NCBI GenBank assembly: GCA_046330435.1
Contig: JAXLST010000021.1
Coordinates: 1 to 64,000, forward strand
Length of the DNA stretch: 64,000 nucleotides
Source of the DNA: Ga0077560 sp046330435
GTDB taxonomy: Bacteria > Actinomycetota > Thermoleophilia > Miltoncostaeales > Miltoncostaeaceae
Direction of reading: 5' to 3'
The notes beneath the pieces are model-generated. The model saw only the letters and a list, made by a program, of their open reading frames with translations. It did no database searches and was not told where the DNA came from. Below, one piece after another: positions 41,347-48,209 of the stretch (positions are counted from its first letter, which is position 1; each line of letters starts with the position of its first letter). The translations under genes and the position numbers were made by a program.

Positions 41347-42405
41347 TCAGCCTGCCGAACAGACCGGCCATTGGCCGGGACCGGCGCGTTCGTACAGAAT
41401 TCTGGCGCGCATGTCCTGCTCCGCCTCGGGTGCCGCGGCGGGGTCCCCGGACCCTCCGACGGCCGCCCACGTGGCGCGCGTGAACTGGTACTTGCCCCGG
41501 TAGTCGCCGCCGGGGGAGACGGCCGCGGGGTTCCCGCCGGACTCGCACTGGGCGATCCGCGCGAGGTGCGCGCTGATGTCGTCCGACCCGGACGGCGCGG
41601 CGCCGCCCTGGGACCCGGCCCCCGGGACCAGGGAGGTGGGCACCGGGTCGGGGCCGCTGGAGCCGGTCACCTGCTCGGGCGTGGCACCGGGCGCGGCGGC
41701 CACGGCGGCGCGACGCTGGGCGTCGGCGATGGCCGCACGCTGGGCGGCGGCGGCCTCCATGCCCGACAGGGCGCTCTGGGCGGCGCCGAGGATCCGCTGG
41801 CGCTCACCGGCCAGGGCGCGCAGCTGCTGCAGCCGCCGGCCGGCCTCCGCGCGGTTCTTGCCGGCCGCCCTGCGGTCCTCGACCAGCTGCACGCGCAGCT
41901 CGGCGAGCCGGGTCCGGGCCGCGGCGAAGCCCTCCATGATGTCCCGGTCCTGGTCGGCGACCCGCCGCACCATGTCGTAGCTGTCGACGGCGGAGGTGAG
42001 GCTGCCGGAGGACACGAGCACCTCGACCATCGAGGGCGGGTTCTGCGCGTAGATCTGCCGGAGGCGCTTGGCCAGGCGGTCCTGGGAGAGCGTGAAGTTC
42101 TGCGCGGCGACCTTCTGCTGACCGGCGTTCTCCGCGATGCGGCGCTCCAGCCGGCGCACGGTGTCGTCCGCGGCGCTGTACGCGCGCTCCGCCGCCTGGG
42201 CCTCGCCGTTCACCTGCACGAGGCTGGCCTCCAGGGCGCGCACCTTCGCGCGCTGCGCGTCGATGCCGCCGCCGCCCTGGCCGCCGGCCGGGGAGACGGC
42301 AAGGGCCAGCGCCCCGGCGAGGGAGGCGGCCACGAGGGCCGATGCCAGGGCGGCTCCGCGGGGGTGCGGCCGGAACCTGTGAGGTTGGTCGTCGGCGTGT
42401 GCCAT
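41347..42405 (-). CDS. Secreted coiled-coil protein with resuscitation-factor-like transglycosylase domain
   Basis: This 352-residue protein has an N-terminal signal/anchor (residues 16-43) and a long coiled coil (about 48-230; VRALEASLVQVNGEAQAAERA and similar), as in PcsB/RipA-type wall hydrolase partners. A linker rich in Pro/Ser follows. The C-terminal transglycosylase-like (Rpf/lysozyme-fold) domain spans residues 278-352, with the catalytic Glu in IAQCESGGNPAAVSPGGDYRGKYQFTRATW. It probably cleaves glycan strands at division or resuscitation. A TAGCGT -10 lies about 50 nt before the ATG. No c-di-AMP riboswitch is visible upstream. Confidence 0.88.
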   Translation of the reverse strand: MAHADDQPHRFRPHPRGAALASALVAASLAGALALAVSPAGGQGGGGIDAQRAKVRALEASLVQVNGEAQAAERAYSAADDTVRRLERRIAENAGQQKVAAQNFTLSQDRLAKRLRQIYAQNPPSMVEVLVSSGSLTSAVDSYDMVRRVADQDRDIMEGFAAARTRLAELRVQLVEDRRAAGKNRAEAGRRLQQLRALAGERQRILGAAQSALSGMEAAAAQRAAIADAQRRAAVAAAPGATPEQVTGSSGPDPVPTSLVPGAGSQGGAAPSGSDDISAHLARIAQCESGGNPAAVSPGGDYRGKYQFTRATWAAVGGSGDPAAAPEAEQDMRARILYERAGPGQWPVCSAG

Positions 42406-42452
42406 ACGTGTCGGGGGTGCCCGGATGACGGGTCGTCAGAGCACCGGCGCGC

Positions 42453-42458
42453 ACGCTA
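42453..42458 (-). promoter_or_regulatory. Predicted -10 element of the transglycosylase gene
   Basis: On the minus strand this is TAGCGT. It predicts a start near 42445 and a leader of about 40 nt. Confidence 0.4.
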
Positions 42459-42526
42459 CCACGGTCCGCGGAGGCATGGGGAGGGGTGGGTCCTCATGCC
42501 TTGCGGAACGTGATGCGTCCGCGTTT

Positions 42527-43621
42527 CTAGGCGGTCGCCGCGGGGTCCGAGGGAGGCGGGTCGGCGTCGTCCCAGGCGAACCCGGTGGGGTGCGCGGCGG
42601 GGGCGAGGGGACTGGGCGGGATGCCGGGCCCCGGCGCGGGCCAGTGGAAGCCGCGCGGCGCCACGTCGTTGGGGGAGTCCGGGTGGAACAGGGACGCCAG
42701 GTACTGGATCTGCCCGCGGCCGGCGCCGATCTCGAAGAAGCCGCCGCCGTACATGCCGATGCCCGCCGCCTCGCAGTGGTCGTAGACCGCCATGAGGGCC
42801 CGCAGGCTCCCGAACCGGCAGGGCTTGATGTTCACCATCCGCGGCGTGTGCGCCAGGGAGGTGACGTCCTCGAGCGTGTGGATGGGCGCGTCCCAGGTCA
42901 CGCGGTCCATGTGCGACGCGAGCACCGCGGCGATCTCCGGGTCGGTGAGGTGCGGGTCCTCGATCCACGCGTCGGGCCACGCCGCCAGGCAGCGCTCGTA
43001 CAGCGCCCGGTCGGGGCGGGTGTCGACCAGCGTCCCGGTGTACAGGGCCTTGAAGTCGAGCGACCGCACCCGCCCGGGGGCGACGCGGACCACGGCGTCC
43101 ACGAGGTCCTGGTCCCAGTCGTTCGTGGGGTCGAGCTTGAACGTGAGGCCGGGGTAGAGGGCCAGGCGGGCCTCGAGCGGCGCCGTGGTGGAGGGCGTGC
43201 CGAGGCGGAGCGAGAGCAGGTACTCCACGGGGCGGGGCGTGCGGCCCAGGGCCTCGCCCAGCGAGGCGCCGGCCTGCCGCAGCGCGAGGTCGAGCAGGGC
43301 GGCCTCGAACCCCCAGCGGCGGAACAGCGGGCCCAGCGGGTTCTCGCCACCGGGCACCAGGTCCGCGGCGCCGAGGATCCCTGAGACCTCGTCCAGCGTC
43401 GACCCGCCGGTGAGGTCCAGCACCTCGCCGGCCTCCAGGAACCGGGCGATGTCCGGCTCGTCGTACCAGGCGTCCTCGCCGCGGCCGGTATGCCCGCCGC
43501 CGTGAAGGTGGACCTCGACGGAGATGCGCTGGAAGCCGCTGGAGGTGGGCCGGGTGAGCTCGTGGAGGCTGTAGCCCTCCACCCGGACCGGCAGTCCGGC
43601 GATGCGCGCGTAGGTGCTCAT
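42527..43621 (-). CDS. Enolase-superfamily protein of unknown reaction
   Basis: This 364-residue protein has the two-part fold of the mandelate-racemase/muconate-lactonizing group. Metal-ligand candidates are Asp in SLDFKALYTG (about 188), Glu in AWIEDPHL (about 222) and Asp in VTWDAPIH (about 246). A catalytic-lysine candidate is in VNIKPCRFGS (about 267). The usual KxK of the second strand reads KLD (TFKLDPTNDWD), so the base chemistry differs from o-succinylbenzoate synthase. The end GGGFFEIGAGRGQIQYLASLFHPD is distinctive. Its ATG overlaps the thrC stop (ATGA), so it is coupled to threonine synthase. Reaction unknown. Confidence 0.85.
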   Translation of the reverse strand: MSTYARIAGLPVRVEGYSLHELTRPTSSGFQRISVEVHLHGGGHTGRGEDAWYDEPDIARFLEAGEVLDLTGGSTLDEVSGILGAADLVPGGENPLGPLFRRWGFEAALLDLALRQAGASLGEALGRTPRPVEYLLSLRLGTPSTTAPLEARLALYPGLTFKLDPTNDWDQDLVDAVVRVAPGRVRSLDFKALYTGTLVDTRPDRALYERCLAAWPDAWIEDPHLTDPEIAAVLASHMDRVTWDAPIHTLEDVTSLAHTPRMVNIKPCRFGSLRALMAVYDHCEAAGIGMYGGGFFEIGAGRGQIQYLASLFHPDSPNDVAPRGFHWPAPGPGIPPSPLAPAAHPTGFAWDDADPPPSDPAATA

Positions 43622-45057
43622 GCGCCCACGTACCCGGCGATGCGGGACTTCACGACGGCGGCGTCCGCGGGAACGACCTCGAAGCGGCGGGGCAGGTCCT
43701 CGATGCCCGCGACCGACGCCGGCATCGGCGGCGTCACGCCGGTGGCCTCGCGCACCACGTCCGCGAACTTCACGGCCTGGGCGGTCTCGAGCACGATCAT
43801 GGGCACCCCGGGCTCCACGTGGTCGCGGGCGACGCGGACACCGTCGGCGGTGTGCGTGTCGATGAGCCGGCCGGTGCCGCGGTGCACGGCCGCGATCGTC
43901 GCCAGCCGGTCGGCGTGGGTGCTGCGGCCCGATGCGAACCCGAACCCCGCGACGCGGCCGAACTCCTGCGGTGTGAGCGTGAACCCGCCGTCGCGGGCGA
44001 CGGCGTCGGCGAACAGGTGGCGGGTGCGGTCGGGGTCGCGCCCCACCACGTCGAAGATGAACCGCTCGAAGTTCGAGGCCTTGGAGATGTCCATGGACGG
44101 GCTGGAGGTCTCGTGGGTCTCGGCGGCGCCGCGCACCCGGTACGTGCCGGTGCGGAAGAACTCGTCCAGGACGTCGTTCTCGTTGGTGGCGGTCACCAGC
44201 CGGCGGATCGGGACGCCCATCATGCGCGCCACGTGCCCGGCGCAGATGTTCCCGAAGTTCCCGGAGGGGACGGTGAAGCTCACCTCCTGGCCGTCCCGGT
44301 CGGTGGCCCGCAGCCAGCCGCGCACGTAGTAGACGACCTGCGCCAGCAGCCGGGCCCAGTTGATGGAGTTGACCGTGCCGATCCGCATGCGGCGCTTGAA
44401 CTCGAGGTCCCCGGACACGGCCTTCACGATGTCCTGGCAGTCGTCGAAGACGCCCTCCACGCACAGGTTGTGGATGTTCGGGTCCTGGAGGCTGAACATC
44501 TGTGCCTGCTGGAACGGGCTCATGCGGCCGTGCGGGCTGAGCATGAACACGCTGATGCCGGCCTTCCCGCGCATCGCGTACTCGGCGGCGCTCCCGGTGT
44601 CGCCGGACGTCGCGCCCAGGATGTTGAGGGTCTCGCCGCGGCGGCCCAGCTCGTACTCGAACAGGTTGCCGAGCAGCTGCATCGCCATGTCCTTGAAGGC
44701 CAGCGTGGGCCCGTTGGACAGCCCCTGCAGCAGCAGCCCGTCGCCGAGCGGCTCCAGCGGCGTGATCTCCTCGGTGCCGAACACCTCGGCCGTGTAGGTG
44801 CGGGCGACGATGTCCCGCAGGTCCGCGGCGGGGATGTCGTCGATGTAGAGGGACAGCACCGCCTCGGCGAGCTCCGCGTAGCTCAGCGAGCGCCAGGCCC
44901 GGAGCGTCGCGGCGTCCACCTGCGGGTAGCGGTCCGGCAGGTAGAGGCCCCCGTCGGGTGCCAGGCCCTCCAGGAGGATCTCGCTGAAGGCGCGCCCGGC
45001 GTCGCGGCCGCGGGTGCTGACGTAGCGCAGCGGCGGGGAGGGGGAGGAGGTCGTCAC
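43618..45057 (-). CDS. thrC: Threonine synthase
   Basis: ThrC converts O-phosphohomoserine to threonine with PLP. The 479-residue length fits the class with an extended N-terminus. It begins YVSTRGRDAGRAFSEILLEGLAPDGGLYLP and has the PLP Lys in GPTLAFKDMAMQLLG (about residue 125). It also has LGATSGDTGSAAEYAMRGK, VNSINWARLLAQVVYYV, VPSGNFGNICAG and ETHETSSPSMDISKASNFERFIFD. The GTG at 45057 lies 7 nt after a minus-strand TAGCCT, so the message is probably leaderless. An enolase-superfamily gene follows with an ATGA overlap. The divergent amidase gene starts 51 bp away. Confidence 0.96.
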   Translation of the reverse strand: MTTSSPSPPLRYVSTRGRDAGRAFSEILLEGLAPDGGLYLPDRYPQVDAATLRAWRSLSYAELAEAVLSLYIDDIPAADLRDIVARTYTAEVFGTEEITPLEPLGDGLLLQGLSNGPTLAFKDMAMQLLGNLFEYELGRRGETLNILGATSGDTGSAAEYAMRGKAGISVFMLSPHGRMSPFQQAQMFSLQDPNIHNLCVEGVFDDCQDIVKAVSGDLEFKRRMRIGTVNSINWARLLAQVVYYVRGWLRATDRDGQEVSFTVPSGNFGNICAGHVARMMGVPIRRLVTATNENDVLDEFFRTGTYRVRGAAETHETSSPSMDISKASNFERFIFDVVGRDPDRTRHLFADAVARDGGFTLTPQEFGRVAGFGFASGRSTHADRLATIAAVHRGTGRLIDTHTADGVRVARDHVEPGVPMIVLETAQAVKFADVVREATGVTPPMPASVAGIEDLPRRFEVVPADAAVVKSRIAGYVGA

Positions 45058-45064
45058 GGCCCCG

Positions 45065-45070
45065 AGGCTA
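45065..45070 (-). promoter_or_regulatory. Predicted -10 element of thrC (leaderless)
   Basis: On the minus strand this reads TAGCCT, 7 nt from the thrC GTG. Confidence 0.55.
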
Positions 45071-45094
45071 TTGGATCGCGGCCGGGGACGCCGC

Positions 45095-45100
45095 TAGCGT
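45095..45100 (+). promoter_or_regulatory. Predicted -10 element of the amidase gene (leaderless)
   Basis: TAGCGT is 8 nt before the GTG at 45109. It is 24 bp from the divergent thrC -10. Confidence 0.5.
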
Positions 45101-45108
45101 TCCGCCCC

Positions 45109-45843
45109 GTGCCGCGCCGAATCGCCCTGCTCGCATGCGCCGCCGTCCTCGCCGGCGCGTTCCCGGCCGCCGCCGCCCAGGCGCCGGTGGTGTGGATCCA
45201 GGCCGGCCACGAGGGCCCGCGCGAACCCGGCTACCGCGACCAGACCGGCGCCGGCAGCGGCCCGTTCGGTGGCGAGGCGGCGTTCAACGAGCGCGTCGCC
45301 GCCATCGTGGTGCGGCGGCTGCGCGGCAAGGGGATCGACGCGCGGCGCACGCCCGGCATGGTGACCCCGTGGGGCGCCGAGGGCGCGACGTTCGTGAGCA
45401 TCCACCACGACACCCCCGACGGTTCGGCGTCCATCGGCCACGCGATCTTCGGGGCCGGCGAGAACTGGTACCACGGCGAGGGCGGCGGCACCCCGAGCCC
45501 GGTGCCGTACTCGGACTCGGCCCCGCACCGGAAGGCCACGACCGTCTCGCGGGCGGTGGAGCGCCGGTCCCGCGCCCTCGCGGTGCGCCTCGCCAAGCGC
45601 TTCGGGCGCATCCACACGCCCGCGTTCGGGGCGTTCTCACCGTTCGACGGCGTCGTCCCGCGGGACGGGAACGTCCGGATGATGCGGTTCTACGGCTACT
45701 ACCGCACGCGGGCGCAGGCCCGCATCCTCATCGAGTGCGGTGCCGGGACCCGCGACGACGCCTTCCTGCGCCGCACCGAGCTCATCGGCGCGGCGATCAC
45801 CGGGGCGGTGGTCGAGGACCTCCACGCCCGGGGGCTGCGCTAG
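45109..45843 (+). CDS. Exported N-acetylmuramoyl-L-alanine amidase-like hydrolase
   Basis: This 244-residue protein starts at a leaderless-looking GTG and has a signal peptide (residues 1-25; IALLACAAVLAGAFPAAAAQA). The mature part resembles amidase_3 zinc amidases: zinc His in IQAGHEG (about 34), Glu in FGGEAAFNERVAAIVV (about 57), His in FVSIHHDTPDG (about 99) and catalytic Glu in ARILIECGAGTRDDAFL (about 212). It should cut the amide bond between MurNAc and the stem peptide in the wall. It has no wall-binding domain. The insert GENWYHGEGGGTPSP is unusual for the family. Confidence 0.82.
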   Translation: MPRRIALLACAAVLAGAFPAAAAQAPVVWIQAGHEGPREPGYRDQTGAGSGPFGGEAAFNERVAAIVVRRLRGKGIDARRTPGMVTPWGAEGATFVSIHHDTPDGSASIGHAIFGAGENWYHGEGGGTPSPVPYSDSAPHRKATTVSRAVERRSRALAVRLAKRFGRIHTPAFGAFSPFDGVVPRDGNVRMMRFYGYYRTRAQARILIECGAGTRDDAFLRRTELIGAAITGAVVEDLHARGLR

Positions 45844-45846
45844 CCG

Positions 45847-46743
45847 TCAGCCGAGGTGCAGTGCGACGGCGACCGCCGCCGCCGCGCCGACCGCGCAGGT
45901 GGACCACAGGACGGTCGCGGCGAGCCGCTCCCGCGGCAGCCCGTGCTGGGCGGCGAGCGCAAGCGGCGTCATCCCGGACGCCGCGGCCGACTGCCACCAG
46001 AACGCCGCCGGGACGTGCGTGACCAGCGCGACGGGCGCCAGCAGGGCCGGGCCCAGCGCGAACCGCCCGGCGAGGGCGGCCAGCAGGTCACGGTCGGCCC
46101 GCTTGGGCGCCCGGGCCATCACCACGCCGAACGCGAAGAACGCCGGCGCCGCGGACGCGATGATCGCCCAGTTCGCCCCCGTGACCACCGGGTGCCACAC
46201 CGGAAGCCCCGCCAGGGCGTACGCGAGTCCCAGGAGGGTCGCCACCAGGTAGTGGTTGCGGGCCGCCGCCACGGCCCAGGCCCGGGCGCCGCCGATCGTG
46301 TGGGCACCGCCCGCATGGGCCGCGATCGTGATCCCCACCAGGAAGTGCTGCGGCCCGACGACGGCCCCGAACAGCACCGCCGCCGGCAGCGCCCCGGTCC
46401 CCAGCACGGCGGCGACCACCGGCAGGCCCAGCCACCCCAGATTCCCCCAGAACACCGACAGCACGAACGCCGCCCGCTCCCGCGGGTCACCGAACCGCGA
46501 CGCCGCGTACCACCACGCGAACGGCAGCAGGGCGGCGACGCTCAGCGCCGCACCCGCCGCCGCCGGGCCCGCGGTGCGGATGGGTGACGCGGTGAGCAGC
46601 ACCGCGCCGAGCGGGATCCCCGTCCAGTACAGCCCCCGCCAGATCAGGTCCTCGGCGCGCGGCGCCCACTCCCGGCGCGCCAGGAGGGCACCCGGGATCG
46701 CCGCGACGACGACCGACAGGACGAGGAGCCGTTCGATCGTCAG
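45847..46743 (-). CDS. AEC-family (auxin efflux carrier-like) transporter, probable CTG start
   Basis: This 298-residue inner-membrane carrier has about ten hydrophobic segments, consistent with the AEC family of organic-acid or amino-acid exporters. The conserved-looking first segment (LLVLSVVVAAIPGALLARR) begins 5 residues after a CTG at 46743. That CTG overlaps the stop of the upstream SRPBCC gene (CTGA). The first canonical in-frame start is a GTG at 46602, which would remove the first membrane span, and no ATG/GTG/TTG lies between. A CTG start with translational coupling is therefore inferred. Middle and C-terminal segments (SVFWGNLGWLGLPVVAAVLG, AGMTPLAL-like end) fit the family. Substrate unknown. 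Confidence 0.82.
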   Translation of the reverse strand: MTIERLLVLSVVVAAIPGALLARREWAPRAEDLIWRGLYWTGIPLGAVLLTASPIRTAGPAAAGAALSVAALLPFAWWYAASRFGDPRERAAFVLSVFWGNLGWLGLPVVAAVLGTGALPAAVLFGAVVGPQHFLVGITIAAHAGGAHTIGGARAWAVAAARNHYLVATLLGLAYALAGLPVWHPVVTGANWAIIASAAPAFFAFGVVMARAPKRADRDLLAALAGRFALGPALLAPVALVTHVPAAFWWQSAAASGMTPLALAAQHGLPRERLAATVLWSTCAVGAAAAVAVALHLG

Positions 46744-47171
46744 CCCGGGTTGAGGACCCGGGCCATCCCGTCGCGCGCCGCATCCCCGGCCGCCCGGAAC
46801 CGGGACGCCACGATCGGCCCCGCCAGCTTCAGCAGCCCCTTGAGCCCGATCACGACGTCGTACGTCACCGCCGAGCCGTCACCGTCCGGCGCGACGGTGA
46901 TCGTGTCGGTGGACGTGTACCGCCCCGCGTCTGCGAACAGCCGGATCATCCGCGGCGGATCGTAGTCCCGCACGACGTACGTGAGCCGCTGCACGCCCTT
47001 CCCGAACCTCACCGCGACCTCGTACCGCGACCCGACGGTGGGCGCACCGTCCACCGCCGACGCCTCGACTGCCGACGGGTCCCACTCGATCAGGTTCTCG
47101 AACCGCGCCATGTACGCGAACGCCTCGTCGGGCGACATCGATGAATGGACGGTCGTCGTGTACCGCGGCAT
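46740..47171 (-). CDS. SRPBCC-family protein
   Basis: This 143-residue protein has the polyketide-cyclase/dehydrase-like SRPBCC pattern: YTTTVHSSMSPDEAFAYMARFENLIEWDPS, central strands GSRYEVAVRFGKGVQRLTYVV and TDTITVAPDGDGSAVTYDV, and the C-terminal helix. The ATG at 47171 is set by GGAGG 8 nt upstream. Its stop overlaps the putative CTG start of the AEC transporter, so the two form a unit. A perfect 6-bp palindrome upstream (47197-47213) may be an operator. Ligand unknown. Confidence 0.88.
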   Translation of the reverse strand: MPRYTTTVHSSMSPDEAFAYMARFENLIEWDPSAVEASAVDGAPTVGSRYEVAVRFGKGVQRLTYVVRDYDPPRMIRLFADAGRYTSTDTITVAPDGDGSAVTYDVVIGLKGLLKLAGPIVASRFRAAGDAARDGMARVLNPG

Positions 47172-47196
47172 CTGGGACCTCCGTTGAATGGCCTGT

Positions 47197-47213
47197 GGTT
47201 GGAAGTACCAACC
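47197..47213. promoter_or_regulatory. Palindrome upstream of the SRPBCC-AEC unit
   Basis: GGTTGG-AAGTA-CCAACC is a perfect inverted repeat about 26-42 nt before the start codon, in the promoter region. It has the size of a dimeric repressor operator; a regulator is not identified. Confidence 0.4.
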
Positions 47214-47249
47214 CGGGCGCCACATCGAAACGGGGTTCGGGGCGTTTCC

Positions 47250-47288
47250 GTTTCAGAGCCGTTCCGGCCCGGCAGTCGTTTGGCGCTT
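47250..47288 (-). repeat. Repeat element copy 1 (partial, inverted)
   Basis: This copy holds only the end of the element (complement of GCCAAACGACTGCCGGGCCG). The remainder is deleted or diverged. Confidence 0.65.
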
Positions 47289-47333
47289 GGTGTGATCCGG
47301 GCGCTCAGTGATTCGGAACTGTTGTCGCGCCGG

Positions 47334-47413
47334 CTTTTCAGAACCGTTCCGGCCCGGCAGGCGTTTGGCGCTGATGGCCCACGGAGGGTTTTGCGCCTGG
47401 AACCGCGCCTTAC
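47334..47413 (-). repeat. Repeat element copy 2 (inverted)
   Basis: On the minus strand it runs from GTAAGGCGCGGTTCCAGGCG to GGTTCTGAAAAG and aligns over its whole length with copies 3 and 4. Confidence 0.75.
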
Positions 47414-47571
47414 GGCTGCCCGGCAACAGCATTCAGGTCGCCATCCATGGCTCCCGGCATCTCATCCTCGCCATCCACACTTTTCTGTGGTCGAGCCTTC
47501 CGGGAGAGGCGTCCACACGGGTACTGATGGTTGATTCCCGGTGCGACCACGGCTCGTGATCGAGGTGGGAA

Positions 47572-47593
47572 TTCCGCCCATCCATGGGCGGAG
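47572..47593. repeat. Central palindrome of the inverted-repeat region
   Basis: TCCGCCCAT-CC-ATGGGCGGA is a near-perfect 9-bp hairpin close to the centre of the two arms. Confidence 0.6.
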
Positions 47594-47763
47594 GACAAGC
47601 ACGATCAACTGGCGCGCAGGGACGTCAGCGAGTTGATGCGCAGGAGACGCCTGTCTGTACCCGTGTGGACGCCTGGCAGGTGATCCGCAGAGCAAGAGCG
47701 TGTGGATGGCGAGGGTCGGGATCCGGGAGCCATGGATGGCGACCTCAAATTGGATCCGGGCAG

Positions 47764-47845
47764 CCGTAAGGCGCGGTTCCAGGCGGCAAACCCCCCGAAC
47801 GCATCTCAGCGCAAAACGACTGCCGGGCCGGGCGGTGGTGAAAAG
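47764..47845 (+). repeat. Repeat element copy 3 (direct)
   Basis: It shares AAGGCGCGGTTCCAGGCG, CGCATCTCAGCGC and ACGACTGCCGGGCCGGGCGG with copy 4, and ends GTGAAAAG. Confidence 0.75.
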
Positions 47846-47932
47846 CCGGGCGCGACAACAGTTCCGGATCACGGAGCGCTGGCGAGTCGACCTGCAGGAA
47901 TCAACTCTCAGTACAAGCGAGGACGCAGACCC

Positions 47933-48011
47933 GAAAGGCGCGGTTCCAGGCGCAAAACTCCCCGGACGCATCTCAGCGCCAAACGACTGCCGGGCCGGGC
48001 GGTTCGAAAAG
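47933..48011 (+). repeat. Repeat element copy 4 (direct)
   Basis: It starts GAAAGGCGCGGTTCCAGGCG and ends GGTTCGAAAAG. It lies 168-169 bp from copy 3, start to start. Confidence 0.75.
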
Positions 48012-48047
48012 AGCAAACGCATCAGAAGTGATGTTCTGTCGCATGGC

Positions 48048-48099
48048 CCCAAACGCCCCCGGTCCCCCAGGACGGACCTAACCGTCCGTTCTGTTTGGG
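48048..48099. repeat. Nested hairpin between the repeat region and the GGDEF/EAL gene
   Basis: Outer CCCAAAC/GTTTGGG and inner GGACGG-ACCTAA-CCGTCC pair to give a nested stem. It could mark the edge of the repeat element or act in the leader or terminator zone of the next gene. Confidence 0.4.
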
Positions 48100-48209
48100 A
48101 AACGCGGGTGGGCTGTCAGCATCCCCGCCGCCGTGTGCGGGACCGGGGATGGGCCCGCGGCGCGGCCGATTTCACAGGAGCCCGCCGTGCCCCCGACCCG
48201 GCCCCGAAC

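Larger units (their letters stand above)
47250..48011. repeat. Compound inverted repeat without genes (two arms around a central palindrome)
   Basis: The left arm (47250-47524) reappears in inverted orientation as the right arm (48011-47657). Long identical blocks include GGCTGCCCGG, AGGTCGCCATCCATGGCTCC, CTCGCCATCCACAC and AGGCGTCCACACGGGTAC. Each arm has an outer copy and an inner copy of an ~80-bp element, with a related spacer between (ATTCGGAACTGTTGTCGCGC on the left; its near-complement on the right). The left spacer is shorter by a deletion. The centre (47525-47656) is not shared. The region is visibly less G+C-rich than its flanks. Short open frames on both strands are broken between copies, so I see no supported protein. 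It fills the gap between the SRPBCC gene and the second GGDEF/EAL gene. Confidence 0.8.

Noticed and set aside
42406..42526. Cyclic-di-AMP (ydaO) riboswitch upstream of the transglycosylase gene
   Set aside because: Such genes often carry one, but none of the conserved blocks are visible and the leader predicted from TAGCGT is only about 40 nt.
47250..48011. CRISPR array or tRNA-like sequence in the repeat region
   Set aside because: There are only four copies, in both orientations, about 80 bp long with related rather than unique spacers, and no cas genes. The GGTTCGAAAAG at 48001 resembles a T-loop, but no acceptor or anticodon stems can be built around it.
47700..48209. N-terminal extension of the GGDEF/EAL protein through the repeat region
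   Set aside because: The frame is open back to 47700, but the extension is low in hydrophobic structure, runs through repeats 3 and 4 in a frame not kept between copies, and would put about 170 odd residues before the first membrane segment.
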